This document shows positions 10,106-19,995 of a stretch of DNA of 64,000 nt, piece after piece. The stretch is taken from NCBI GenBank assembly GCA_020726505.1, contig JAHLEZ010000030.1, positions 124,001 through 188,000 on the forward strand, in the 5' to 3' direction. The first letter of the stretch is position 1, and each line of letters starts with the position of its first letter. The DNA comes from Leptodontidium sp. MPI-SDFR-AT-0119 (Eukaryota > Ascomycota > Leotiomycetes > Helotiales > Leptodontidiaceae). Position numbers and translations under genes: made by a program. The notes under the pieces are model-generated. The model was given only the letters and a program-made list of their open reading frames with translations. It searched no databases and was not told where the DNA came from.

Positions 10106-12702
10106 TGCTGAAAGTAGCACCATAGCAATTCTACCAGCTGCGGACTGGTAGCTGTTGATATTGATTAACGAGCTCATGCACATCGTCCGAATACGCAATA
10201 TCGATGAGGTATTTGGTCGGCTGGCCCATCTCAGCGGGGATCTTGTATGGCCAATGTCTTGGGGAGGGAGCCGCCTGAGACGGATACCGTGAGGGCATCA
10301 TGGTGATAGCTGCGTTTTGATATTGGATTATGTAGTCCTGACTCACAATCGAAAAGTGAGGGCGGAAGATTCTCTGCGCTCTTGCAAGCCACCACCTCTG
10401 AGTGTGGGCGGGGACGTTTGGTCCGGACCTCCGCGCAATGCTTGCAGAGGCCTCCGACAGTACGGTAGTATTGAAGAACAGATGGGATATTTTTTTCGCC
10501 TGTCTCAACTTAGTGGTGGTGAAGGTACATAAATGCACCCTGGATTTCTACCAAGGGGTGCTCTCTTTTATTTTTACTTACCATCCGAGACTAGACCAGG
10601 GATAGAACATCATTTTCTGGGGTCTTCCCAGTTCCACCACTCCGACTCGGCAACTGATGTACCGACTTTACTTCTCCCGTCCCCGAACCAAGCAACGCAA
10701 GCACGCGTAGGCTCCGAACCCGAGAGGATTACTCCACAGTACGTATGGGAGAGTGTTCCACACACTTCGAGCCGAAAAGTTGGGCTGATGTTGGCCATGG
10801 CGCTAAACTTGACGTATTCGGCATGGTGCAGTTGGTGGTGTCCTGCGGACGGAACATGTGAAAGGTGCAAACCTCCAACTTTTCTTTTTACTTGTTCTGT
10901 CTGCCGCCATTTGACGTCCTAAAGATACTCCCGCGATTACCGCTTTTTGTCCATCACACATCTGTCGCGGGCTTAGAATGGATCAGGCACGGTACGCGGG
11001 ACAAGGATTCAATTGATGATCATAGAATGGTGAAACTGAATGTGATCCTCGCCCTGCAATCTTCGAGACTTTAGCGCCGTAATCCTCAGCATCCTGTGGA
11101 CGGACCTTCTGGCGAACATATTATGCAACCAATAACCCTTACACTTCGTTTCAGGGCCTTCCCATGTGACTAATCAGGTACTGACAGTACCCATGGCGCC
11201 TCTAATTCATCGTTCATCCTTTTGCAATTGATTACGTCACTAAAGACCAATCTTTCTCAACGTCTTTACATTGGTTGGCAGGCACAGGCGTCCTGCGAGA
11301 TTACCCCTGAACACGCTGAGTGGGGAATCTGAGAGCAGAAGATGGCCAAGCAGGACGCCTGCCAGTGCTATATGCTCCCCACCCAATAGGGGGGCATTTA
11401 TCTAAGCTATCTGTACATGAATTGAGATACAAGAAGGGATGGTGGGAGGGTGAATCGTTCAAGAAGAAGTGCTAGAAGAGCTCAAAAGGATGAAGAATAT
11501 CGATGGGGGAGAGTTGGATGCCCTGAAACGAAGTGCCCTGAAACGAGGAACGAGAGGAAGGGACAACCAACCAGCGCGCGAGGACAGGGGGTCCGAAAAT
11601 GCGGCGTTTCGCACCGAGAGATCTCTTCGCCAAGCCTGGGGCTGATTGGCTACTGTATTCGTCCAAATTAGGTGCTAGCGACTCCCACCTCATTCGTGCC
11701 AGTATTGCCCGAATAGGGTTGCGTAGTGTGAACCCACGTGATCACGCACCTAATACCACGGAAGCGTCTTACGCGCCTCACACGGGAGCTATCCGTTGCA
11801 GAGTCTTCGTAATATTGTTTATTTATTCTGCAGACATATAAAGGCTCTTCAACAGTACCTGAGAGAGTAGAAGAGGCAATGGCCCTAATCGGCGACGGCC
11901 CTTCTTCGATCATGAGACTCGCCGTCTCGATATCTTCCGACAGAGGCACCGACGTCTCGGTGGCCTCTCGATATACCGGCGCAGAGGGATCCCTACGAGG
12001 GAGCTTGGTATTTTACTCCGGTCTGATCCGGGATCCTCCTACTGGCGTGAGCCTGCTTCATCGATTACGCCTTCGTAGGGCTTCAATTCTCCTAGGTTCA
12101 TCCTCCCGTGCTAGAACCCAAGGTAAAGTATACTTTTTCCCCGCACGTTACGAAGACTGGCAAACCAAACCTTAATCGGTAGGCAGTCCTACAGTGTCTT
12201 CAGCATCGTATCTCCGGCAAAAGGATCTTAGTATTCCTGTACCTTGCTCTTTAATTCAAATAGAGTAGTCTTCCTTATGGCTCAAATGGCTTCCTTCTTG
12301 CCTTGTGCATAAAACGAGCCAATGGATCCTCCTTTGTTTAGGTGTGGTGACCTTACTTGTGCTGCAAAGGGAGCTCTGCCTATTGATAGGTTCGGGGTCA
12401 AAAAGGATGGTACACGCGTCCAGATGTGTCTATCCTGCTCGGTCTCTATGACCCCCACCCACTGTCTAGCCTTGCTAATTCTGTGAAGGTGAAGCGTCGG
12501 GCATATGGAGCAGCCTATCGCAATCGACAAAGGGCTTCTAACACGTCGCCCGAATCCCCGCCTGCCTTGTCTTACGTTTACTCGGAGCCTGCCGCTCGCC
12601 GACGCCATTTCCAGGAGCTGATCTAATCGCGTCACAAATCTTGTGTCGCCAGGTCAGCTGACCATAGTCCAGTGAAAATCACGTGCACACCCCGGTCTGC
12701 TG
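10106..12702. other. Intergenic region with weak frames and small repeats
   Basis: Frames at 10131-10538 (minus, with ATGs inside), 10533-10922, 11450-11949 and 11879-12175 lack domains and mostly overlap on opposite strands. Minor structures are the inverted repeat at 11285-11361 and a 15-bp unit, tgccctgaaacga(a/g)g, present twice near 11518. Confidence 0.35.
11285..11361. repeat. Short inverted repeat (12-bp arms, 53-bp loop)
   Basis: CAGGCGTCCTGC at 11285-11296 is the exact reverse complement of GCAGGACGCCTG at 11350-11361. It is in noncoding DNA and could be a hairpin or a tiny transposon relic. No target duplication was identified. Confidence 0.6.
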
Positions 12703-12947
12703 GTTTCAGGGCATCGGCGTGCGTAGCGCGCGTCCAGTGAAAGGGACTTACAACCCCGCTGGGGCGAGCTGCAGGGGGGCCGCTTGGCTGGGCCGATGGG
12801 CTGCCTTCACAGCAAACGGAAGACGGATCGCGTGACTTACGTGGCATGAGTCGCGTGACTTTGCCACGTCACGTGCTTCTGCATTCTCATCTGAAGAATC
12901 CCTTTTTTTCCGTTTCAGGGCCAAGGCGTGCGCAGCGCGCGTTACCA
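12703..12947. repeat. Direct repeat pair in a CACGTG-rich stretch
   Basis: A unit of about 30 bp beginning gtttcagggc and containing ggcgtgcg(t/c)agcgcgcg occurs at about 12703-12732 and again at about 12912-12943. Between and around them are several CACGTG and CGTGAC motifs. It resembles duplicated regulatory DNA or transposon termini. Confidence 0.6.
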
Positions 12948-12952
12948 GTTAT

Positions 12953-13175
12953 GTTACGGCGCTGGGCCGGTGCCTGGCCAGCTTATCACCAGACAAGAAT
13001 GAGTCACGGGTTGCGTCACATGACCAGATTTTCCTGTATATATACTCCCTCCCCCTCTCTCTCTCCTTCCCTCCTTAGCTTTAGATCCTCGTATATAGAC
13101 ATTCTACTTCTTTCAGGGCTTCGACCTATTTGCTTAGTGTCTCCCCTGAATCCTAAGTATCCGGGCCTTCACAGT
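12953..13175. repeat. 223-bp dispersed repeat, copy 1 (LTR-like)
   Basis: This matches 56428-56651 closely in the same orientation. It contains a TATA-like tgtatatata, a pyrimidine tract and a terminal ...gggccttcacagt. The ends (TGTTAC near 12952, TTCACA at about 13173) are compatible with a solo LTR, but no target-site duplication was found. The other copy follows a pogo-like transposase fragment, so a DNA-transposon 3' end is the alternative. Confidence 0.65.
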
Positions 13176-13708
13176 AAATAGGTGGCCGGAAAGGAGGGGG
13201 GGACGTTAGATAAGTTAATCGATACGTGATGAGTTCCCGCGTTCTCCTGGTCAACGAGATACTTGTTAATATTGTCATATCATTGGCCAGCTAAGCGAGA
13301 GCATCTTTTCCTTCATGTGTTCGTGGGTTTTGTAAGCGATCGGATCCATCTAGCTTGCAGCTGACGTACGATTGAGTGTGCGCGCCGCCATGTGCCCAAA
13401 CTTCGTCAGAGAATATCTGTTGAGCTAGCCGTTCAGGTGTCCAAGTAAGCCCTTCCTCTGCAAACTCACGGCGTTCTCTCATAACTTCAGAATCATCAGA
13501 GAACCCCTTGCGTTTTGCAACACGTCTACCCCATCCTCGAGGGCTCGAGTTTATTTCCAGCAGTACATTGCCCCGACACTCGCAATCAATTACCCCAGCA
13601 ACAACGCCTCCAGATTGCTCTCATTCTCGCTCGCTCCATTCAGCCTCGGCCCTATCTCCGTCGATCAATTTATAAAGATTAATTTTTATCTCAAACCCAA
13701 ATATCGGA

Positions 13709-14902
13709 ATGTATGGGCCATCAAAATCGGAATCCTCTTCCAAACCTCGATACACCAAACTGAGAGCTTCCTGCGACACTTGCTTCCTGGCAAAGGTCAA
13801 GTGCAGCAAGGCTCGCCCAATATGTTCACGATGCCTGGCTTGCGGAGCCGACTGTCGATACAGTCCCTCGAGCCGCGCTGGCAAGCCCAAGTCTTCAGAT
13901 AGCAGCCATCGACGGTCCTCGACAAAGGAGCTGTCGATACCGGAAGAATCAACTGCTGTCCGCTACCCCACGCCGTCGATGAGCATCGATGTGGAAAGCT
14001 CAGGAACGTGTGGGTTGGAAACTGATTGGTTTTCGGTGTTGGGGTCTCCAGATCGGTCGATGCATAGGCATTCGATCTCATCAACTACGATTCCAGTTCT
14101 TGGGGAGGAGATGGGTTCAGAGGCAGATGGAGCCAACCCAGATCTTTTCGATCCGGTGTTCTCATGGACGAACTCGCCTCGAACAGACATCACATCTCCA
14201 TACGTCGACAGCATCCACCACCACCAACGCTCAATGTCATACCCCGACCCAAATGTACAACCATCGTTAGTCTCCTGGTACGAGCAGCCAGATTCCTCAT
14301 ACTCCGCCTCTGCTCCTGGAATGAACCCAGGCCATAATGTCTACATGTCTAATGCCACGCCGAAATCCGCAACCTGCAACTGTTTCAACACCTGTCTCTC
14401 CGCTCTCCAAGCGCTTCACAATTCTGATGCCATCACCGCCACGTCCCCGTTCGATGTTATCCTCACCGTTAATCAGAGAGTTGTCGAGACCTGCTCCACC
14501 ATGCTCAACTGCCCCATCTGCACATCCAAATCCGGCTCCAGTCTCCGCACCATGCTCCTAGGCACGATCCTGGGCCGCATCATATCCATCTACCAAGACG
14601 CGTCGAAGAACTACTTCGCACTCACGTCCGGGCAGGGCGGACAAATCCAGCAGCTCCCGCTGACATTCGGCACCTACCGCGTCGCCAACGAAGATGTGCG
14701 ATGGCTCCAGATGGAGATTATTCTCCGTGACCTGAAGAAGTTGAAGGAACTGTTCGCTAAGTTCCAGGAGACGTCTATGATGAGCGAGTCCGAGGAAGAT
14801 GCCGGCATGCATGGCGCGGTCACGAATTACTTGTGCCAGAGCTTGCATGTCACGTTTGAGTCGTTGGAGAAGCAGCGCGGCTACAGTGGTGGGCACGAAT
14901 GA
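13709..14902 (+). CDS. aflR-like: AflR-like Zn2Cys6 transcription factor
   Basis: Intronless frame of 397 codons from an ATG at 13709. The N-terminal Zn2Cys6 cluster (about residues 22-49) reads [11 protein letters not shown], then ICSRC, then ACGADC, giving C-x2-C-x6-C-x6-C-x2-C-x6-C, followed by [12 protein letters not shown]. This cluster and linker are typical of AflR, the pathway-specific activator of aflatoxin/sterigmatocystin-type clusters. A Ser/Pro-rich linker and an AflR-type C-terminal domain follow (about residues 225-390, with [16 protein letters not shown] and [14 protein letters not shown] helices). It is a nuclear DNA-binding regulator. No polyketide synthase, AflJ partner or other cluster gene is visible in the window, so it is either an orphan regulator or controls genes elsewhere. 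It is convergent with the FunK1 pseudogene. Confidence 0.9.
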   Translation: MYGPSKSESSSKPRYTKLRASCDTCFLAKVKCSKARPICSRCLACGADCRYSPSSRAGKPKSSDSSHRRSSTKELSIPEESTAVRYPTPSMSIDVESSGTCGLETDWFSVLGSPDRSMHRHSISSTTIPVLGEEMGSEADGANPDLFDPVFSWTNSPRTDITSPYVDSIHHHQRSMSYPDPNVQPSLVSWYEQPDSSYSASAPGMNPGHNVYMSNATPKSATCNCFNTCLSALQALHNSDAITATSPFDVILTVNQRVVETCSTMLNCPICTSKSGSSLRTMLLGTILGRIISIYQDASKNYFALTSGQGGQIQQLPLTFGTYRVANEDVRWLQMEIILRDLKKLKELFAKFQETSMMSESEEDAGMHGAVTNYLCQSLHVTFESLEKQRGYSGGHE

Positions 14903-14994
14903 TTGATTGTTGACTGATTGAACGCCATCTGCTGCTGTTCACCTGATTGAGTTTTCCGCTATTGTATCTCTGCTTCCTACAGCCCAGAACGCTG

Positions 14995-17179
14995 TCACGG
15001 GTTCTCTGCAAATTGGTTGTGGATGTTTGGGACTCGGTGATGGAGGGTGTTTCCGGACCGCTGTTGGTTGATAATCAGGCGATCTATCGCTCTGCTAAAT
15101 GCATCTATCATCCCATCGTACATTATATCGTTGTCGTGGAACGTTCCTCTAAAGATATCCCCATCCCTAATTGGAAAGAGAGCGGATCGGAGTTCGCGAG
15201 CTAATGGCTTGAGGTTCTCGAACTTCGGCGAGAACTTCGCGATGACATTCTCAAATCGATTTTTAACCACGTGGCCCTGCTTGGTATTGGCAATTTCTGT
15301 GTATGTCCCAGTATACCAACCTCGCAGTATATTTGTCTTAGATCTCATCACCTTGTTGACATTTTGCCTGCCCGTACCTTCGTAGCCATGTCGAATGCAC
15401 ATCCATATGAAGACGTAAAAAAATGACTAGAGGTCGTGCCGATATGTGTGACCTTTGCCTTCAAGAACCTCAATCGCCATGAACTGCATGGTGCGAGTTC
15501 GGTGACGAGCCCCACTCGGCATGCTGTCCAGCTCCTTTGCCAAGTCCAAGTCAATAAGTCTTCCTTTCGGGGCACCTTCGGCAGGGAGTTCGGTGATGAT
15601 GATATTATTTTCGGAGACATCCCGATGAAGTATCTTTCCATCCTCGAGCAGTGACCTATGTCCTCGGAGAGCATGGCGCAGCGCCTCCAAAAGCTCTCTG
15701 ACTGATTGATATTCGTGGAGAGGTCGTCCAGCTGGCGAAGTTACCAAGCAGTAGTGCACTCGGTTGCCGTACGTCTCACTTCCGCAGTCTGTCAGACTGT
15801 CGGCTCCGGCTTCTTGAATACTGTCAACATTATTCCGCTGCCACTCATTCCGGCAATCTGCCAGACTGTCGACCACTGTTTCTTGAATGCTGTGAGCGCC
15901 GATTGCGTCTAGCTCGCCTTCTTTAAAGCGCACATTTGTCCCGTTGGCATGACTACCGTCGGATTTAGATTTCTTCAGTCTGATATCCCCATCGAGTCTT
16001 TCATCTCTTTTTCTTTTCTGCGCAGAGGAAGAGGTCGTGGCACTACTTGCACCGAGTCCTAGGCCCATCAAGTGAGTCGCACCGCTCCCTGACCTTCCTC
16101 TGAGACTTGTTTTAGAGTACGCCCGACTGGATTCCGCACTACCGTCGACCCAAGACGCTTTGCTCGATAGCTTTCGTGGCGTTCCGAATTTCATGTCTCG
16201 TCGGAAATGTGAAATAGTGTCCGGGTCACCGTCGATAGTAATCTGCTCATGATTGAACCACACAGCAATGCCCGTGACTCCCCTCTCCTTGGCCAACTTC
16301 AACAGTTCTCCCTCCCGTTGCCTTTTATCAGACGGCCAAGCGAACTTGACCACATACTGCCATTCTGTTGAGTCGCTTCTCCTTCCTCGATAACACGTTG
16401 TTCCCCTACAAACTATCGCTTTTGTCGAGGCGATTGGTTTGTCCTCCAAAGAGATCTTCACATTTCGTGCGAGGATGTACTTGCCGTTCCCATCACGCTT
16501 GATGAACGTATTCAGCCCCAGTTCCGCATCCGTCATTAGCGCGTAGCCAGCAATGGCCTTGACGAATCGCTCTGGCTCTTTGTGAATGTCGAAGTTCTCG
16601 GAGTTGTACGCTCCAGACCTGTCGAACACCCAAAGTCGCATCATACTTCCGCAGATCGTGAAACCAGGCACGAATCGTCGATCCGGTTGACTTCCAAACA
16701 CCTCGCGTGCATAACCGGCCAATTGTATCAGTGTTTTTGTAGAACGGTCCTCGCCAGGATTCTGTTTGTGTTCCCCAATGACCAGTACACTTGACCAGTC
16801 GTGTTCGCTGTTCGATAGGGTAACGTCGACGGAGGTGAGAAAAATGTCAAGCTTGCGATCAGCCTCCGAACCCCTCAACACTTGGTTCGCTGATGTGTAA
16901 TACCTGCGGCCAAGTCCGCTGAGAACAGTGTCCTGGAACTTCATGAACCACCCGAAAAAAAAAAAGGCCTTGAACTGCAGGCTCTGGCCACCTGCTCCAG
17001 CGACCCTCTGCATACTGGGCCCTTGACACTTCGTAGATATCCCTCGCATTGTTCGTCCAGGCGTTCCCTTCGAAGTATCGCTCGTAGAATCCCCCGACAT
17101 TGTCGAAGACTCGCGCTGTGAGCTCCTCCCGGATTCGCTGGTCAACTTCGTCATGTGTCTGCTCGATAGGAGAATCGCC
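14995..17179 (-). pseudogene. FunK1 fungal-type protein kinase, broken by a frameshift and a stop
   Basis: The central frame (17154-15427) carries FunK1 hallmarks: VLVIGEHKQNP, LIQLAGYAREVFGSQPDRRF, GFTICGSMMRLWVFDRSG, the catalytic HRDVSENNIIIT and RLIDLDLAKE. Two lesions are visible. First, the true N-terminal sense (RIREELTARVFDNV...GRWSRWPEP) lies in another frame upstream and meets the main frame at a run of 11 T (plus strand A run, 16955-16965). Second, an in-frame TAG at 15427-15429 splits HTYRHDL from SFFYVFIW and the remaining C-terminal lobe, which stays open to 14995. Both halves are otherwise well preserved, so inactivation is recent, or the stop is read through, or the lesions are sequence errors. 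FunK1 kinases are expanded in fungi and their substrates are mostly unknown. Confidence 0.85.
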
Positions 17180-17335
17180 TCACTCCTAAACTAGATTGTG
17201 AGAAGTCGAGATTCTGTACTCTCCTAGACAATCTCATGGGAAGAATTTTGAACCCATCAAGCCGGCTTTGGTTTACAAAAGTCTCAGACAACCTGCACTC
17301 GTAACCCTTGCCACCGATTTCGTGTCGTCACACAT

Positions 17336-18525
17336 ATGGCTCGTCGACTAGAGAGATCAAACTCGACTTTAACGCAGTTTCCAGGCCCTGTTTCGTTTGA
17401 GGAGCAAGGGAACCTAAAATCTCACGCCATCACATCACCAAAGTGGAGCCAACATGACGACCATCAGCGCCCCCGGTCACGGAAGAGGATACATCGTGAA
17501 GAGCAATCCGACTCTGACACAACGAGTGACGATGCGGACAAATTTATCAATGACATGCGTCCACGTCGACTTCCACCAAAGCTTAGTCCAATTGACTCTC
17601 TTTTTGTACCACAAGAAATCTGCAGCCCAGAAGAGCCACCGTTGGATCTGTTGCCGCTGAGAAGAGCGTCGCCATGGCACTACTATACCAAGGCGTACCG
17701 CCGTGAGCTGGGCGGGTCAGTAGTTGTTGCGAGCAAGGTTCCGGCCACATTCGAGCTTTTCGCTGTGAAGTGCACAGCTGGATCGGAGGTTAATGACCAA
17801 GCACAGACCCTCCGACAAATTAGACATGAAAATTTCCTCACTTGCATTGAAATATTTGCGTATGAAAATGCGGTCTTTACCGTTTCCGAATGCATGGCCA
17901 TCTCTCTGACAGATCTTAATGGATCTGCTATCCCACCGAACGAGATTCAGGTAGCGACAATCGTATATGAGGTGAGCTGTTGCCATCAAAACTCTTTGGG
18001 CTTTGACGTTAAAGTGGTAGGTGCTAATGGGACTTGATTTCCTCGCCTCTCGAGACATGATACATGGAGATATCACATGTTCTACTATACTCCTGTCTCT
18101 TCGCGGAGATGTCAAAATCGGTAGGTCCTCGGCCGAAGGATGCTTGCTCTACTAATCTGTCATCTAAGCCAATCCTGAAGGCTGCATCAACATTGGTCTA
18201 CGAAGTAACGGACTGCGCAAAGATACCGAAGCATTAGGCTTCGTGATGCTCCAACTTATGGAGCGGGGTAGTCGCCCCCGTGGAAGACTGGCCTTGGAGC
18301 ATCCTGACAGGTGGTCTCAACAAACAGACAAGTTTCTGCATTTGACAGCATCGAGTTCGGCTAAAGAACTTCTGTTGGTGAGTCACTTGAATCCTCGCTT
18401 TCTATATGTTCTGATTGTCCTAGCATGCTTTCTTGAATAATTCACCACGAAAGGAGGAGCTTGTGAGCCTGGTTGGTTGTGCTCAGATATCCTCGCACAT
18501 ACCATTCTGTCTTGAAGGGTCATGA
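17336..18525 (+). CDS. Divergent protein-kinase-like protein (probable pseudokinase, 348 aa)
   Basis: Four exons: 17336-17971, 18021-18120, 18169-18377 and 18424-18525. The introns are 49, 48 and 46 bp, with phases that keep one frame to TGA at 18523. The N-terminal third is polar, with a basic RPRSRKRIH patch. The kinase fold follows: LFAVKC (possible beta-3 Lys), EIQVATIVYEVLMGLDFLASRD and MIHGDITCSTILLSL, where the usual HRD is HGD. The activation-segment start reads VKIANPEG, so the metal-binding DFG motif is missing. The C-lobe EALGFVMLQLMERG and a terminal HAFLNNSPRKEELVSLVGCA complete it. Loss of HRD Arg and DFG suggests a scaffold or decoy rather than an active enzyme. It is divergently arranged with the FunK1 pseudogene, with starts less than 200 bp apart. 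Confidence 0.8.
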
Positions 18526-19158
18526 TGGTCATCTGAACTCGGGGAATACTTTGGCAGTGCGAACCTAAATATATGTAGAAAATAGAAAAGATTCGTAACT
18601 TGACTTGATACGCTGCTACCACCCAGAGATATAAAATTCAAATGGATTTTGAACATTGGAGCCAGAGCACAAAGAGCAAAAGTTGTCCTTAGTGGGGTTA
18701 GGTTGGAAGACATCGGTAAAGCAATACACACCGTGTCAAAAAATATACCTCTCAGAGTATTCGTGATGGAAATAATACGAGAGTTGTTGGCAGTCTTCAT
18801 GTCGGCTAAAGATCCAGAAAATGAACTGTTCTACCGAAGTCAGGAAAATGCGGCAAGAGTACGGAGGTGGAAGGGGAAACTAAGATTCACCACCTTGGGC
18901 TATGTCCACCTACCCCGCGCGCAGAAAGTATTGCCCACTGTGCAATGTGAACCTATGAAAGCGGTGAGTCTTACTTTTACCCCGGCATTTGCGTAGGGGG
19001 CTGACAGACCTGACTAGGTTTGGCCTACGGGGCGGCCCGTGCCGCCTTTCCCGATCCGAAATTGAGTATTGTAAAGCTTCATAGGCCACTGATTGATCGC
19101 AGTAACTTAGTCTGCGATATTAATTAACTTACTTGTCTTCTCCGTCGAACCGGCCATC
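18526..19158. other. Intergenic region with one unassigned frame
   Basis: A plus-strand frame covers 18649-18996, but its first codon is TTG and the first ATG is well inside. It ends beside a GTGAGT donor-like site. It may be an internal exon of an unrecognised gene; no domain is seen. Confidence 0.3.
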
Positions 19159-19515
19159 CTAGGCTCTCGGATTGGATTTGCAATACTGGCGCCTGTACTT
19201 AGCGACGCAGCCAGCCAAAATATGGCGCAGTTCTAGGTTCCTCAACTTCGCGCCCCGAAAGGACCGATCAAAAGCCGCTCCAGTTACGCAAGACTCTCGA
19301 CGCCGTGCCTGAAAAGCATCCAAATATGTCAGGCATGCAATAACTTCCCCCACCAGTTCCACAATCTGCTCCGGAGCCGTCTTTTGGCGTACAATTATTC
19401 GAATATGCTGATTACCCCTGTCTGAATCGCCAGCGCCAAACGAAGCCTGAAACTGCTTCTGATCCCTGCCCGCTAGTATATATTTCTCATTCGACTGAGT
19501 AACTAAATGAAGCAT
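19159..19515 (-). CDS. Hypothetical protein (118 aa)
   Basis: The open frame starts upstream at a TTG, but the first ATG is at 19515, giving 118 codons. The protein has a mixed helical composition with a central hydrophobic segment (IVELVGEVIACLTYLDAF) that looks like a buried amphipathic helix rather than a membrane anchor. It has a basic C-terminus. I do not recognise the family. No intron is needed. It lies between the pseudokinase and the Myb/AT-hook gene. It may be a chance frame. Confidence 0.4.
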   Translation of the reverse strand: MLHLVTQSNEKYILAGRDQKQFQASFGAGDSDRGNQHIRIIVRQKTAPEQIVELVGEVIACLTYLDAFQARRRESCVTGAAFDRSFRGAKLRNLELRHILAGCVAKYRRQYCKSNPRA

Positions 19516-19995
19516 TTTGATCTGATGTTTTATCTTGGTCAATAAGCCCAATCAACAGCTTTAAGACCTGACACTAATGATGTTTATTTTTCATGATTAC
19601 GGGGTAAATTAGAAAATGGCACCCACTGAGGAGAGAGGAACAAGTAATTGCATAACCGTGGCCAGGCCTGCAGCATTGGGAGGCGTTTTTTGGGGCGTTG
19701 AGGTTCTTTCTTTTTGGGCACAAAGGATCTTGGGAAAGCTATACGATGCAATGATACCAGGGTTTCCAATGTCATGTGGATAGAGACTTTTGCACAGCAG
19801 TAGTGTCTACTAAACATTGCTTGCAACACGGAGATGTCCTTGCTTCTGGAAAGATATAGACTGTCTTCTCGGCTCTGAATGTAGACCTTCTGAGTGACTT
19901 CATAGGATCAGACTAAGATTCAGGACAATTCAATACAACAAACATTCTCTCGCATCCTACGCACCCGTAACTCTCCACTAACCTTGTGTCATTGT

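Noticed and set aside
15427..17154. The 575-codon frame taken as a complete kinase gene
   Set aside because: The FunK1 N-terminus and C-lobe lie in adjoining open sequence beyond a frameshift and a stop, so the single frame is only part of the gene.
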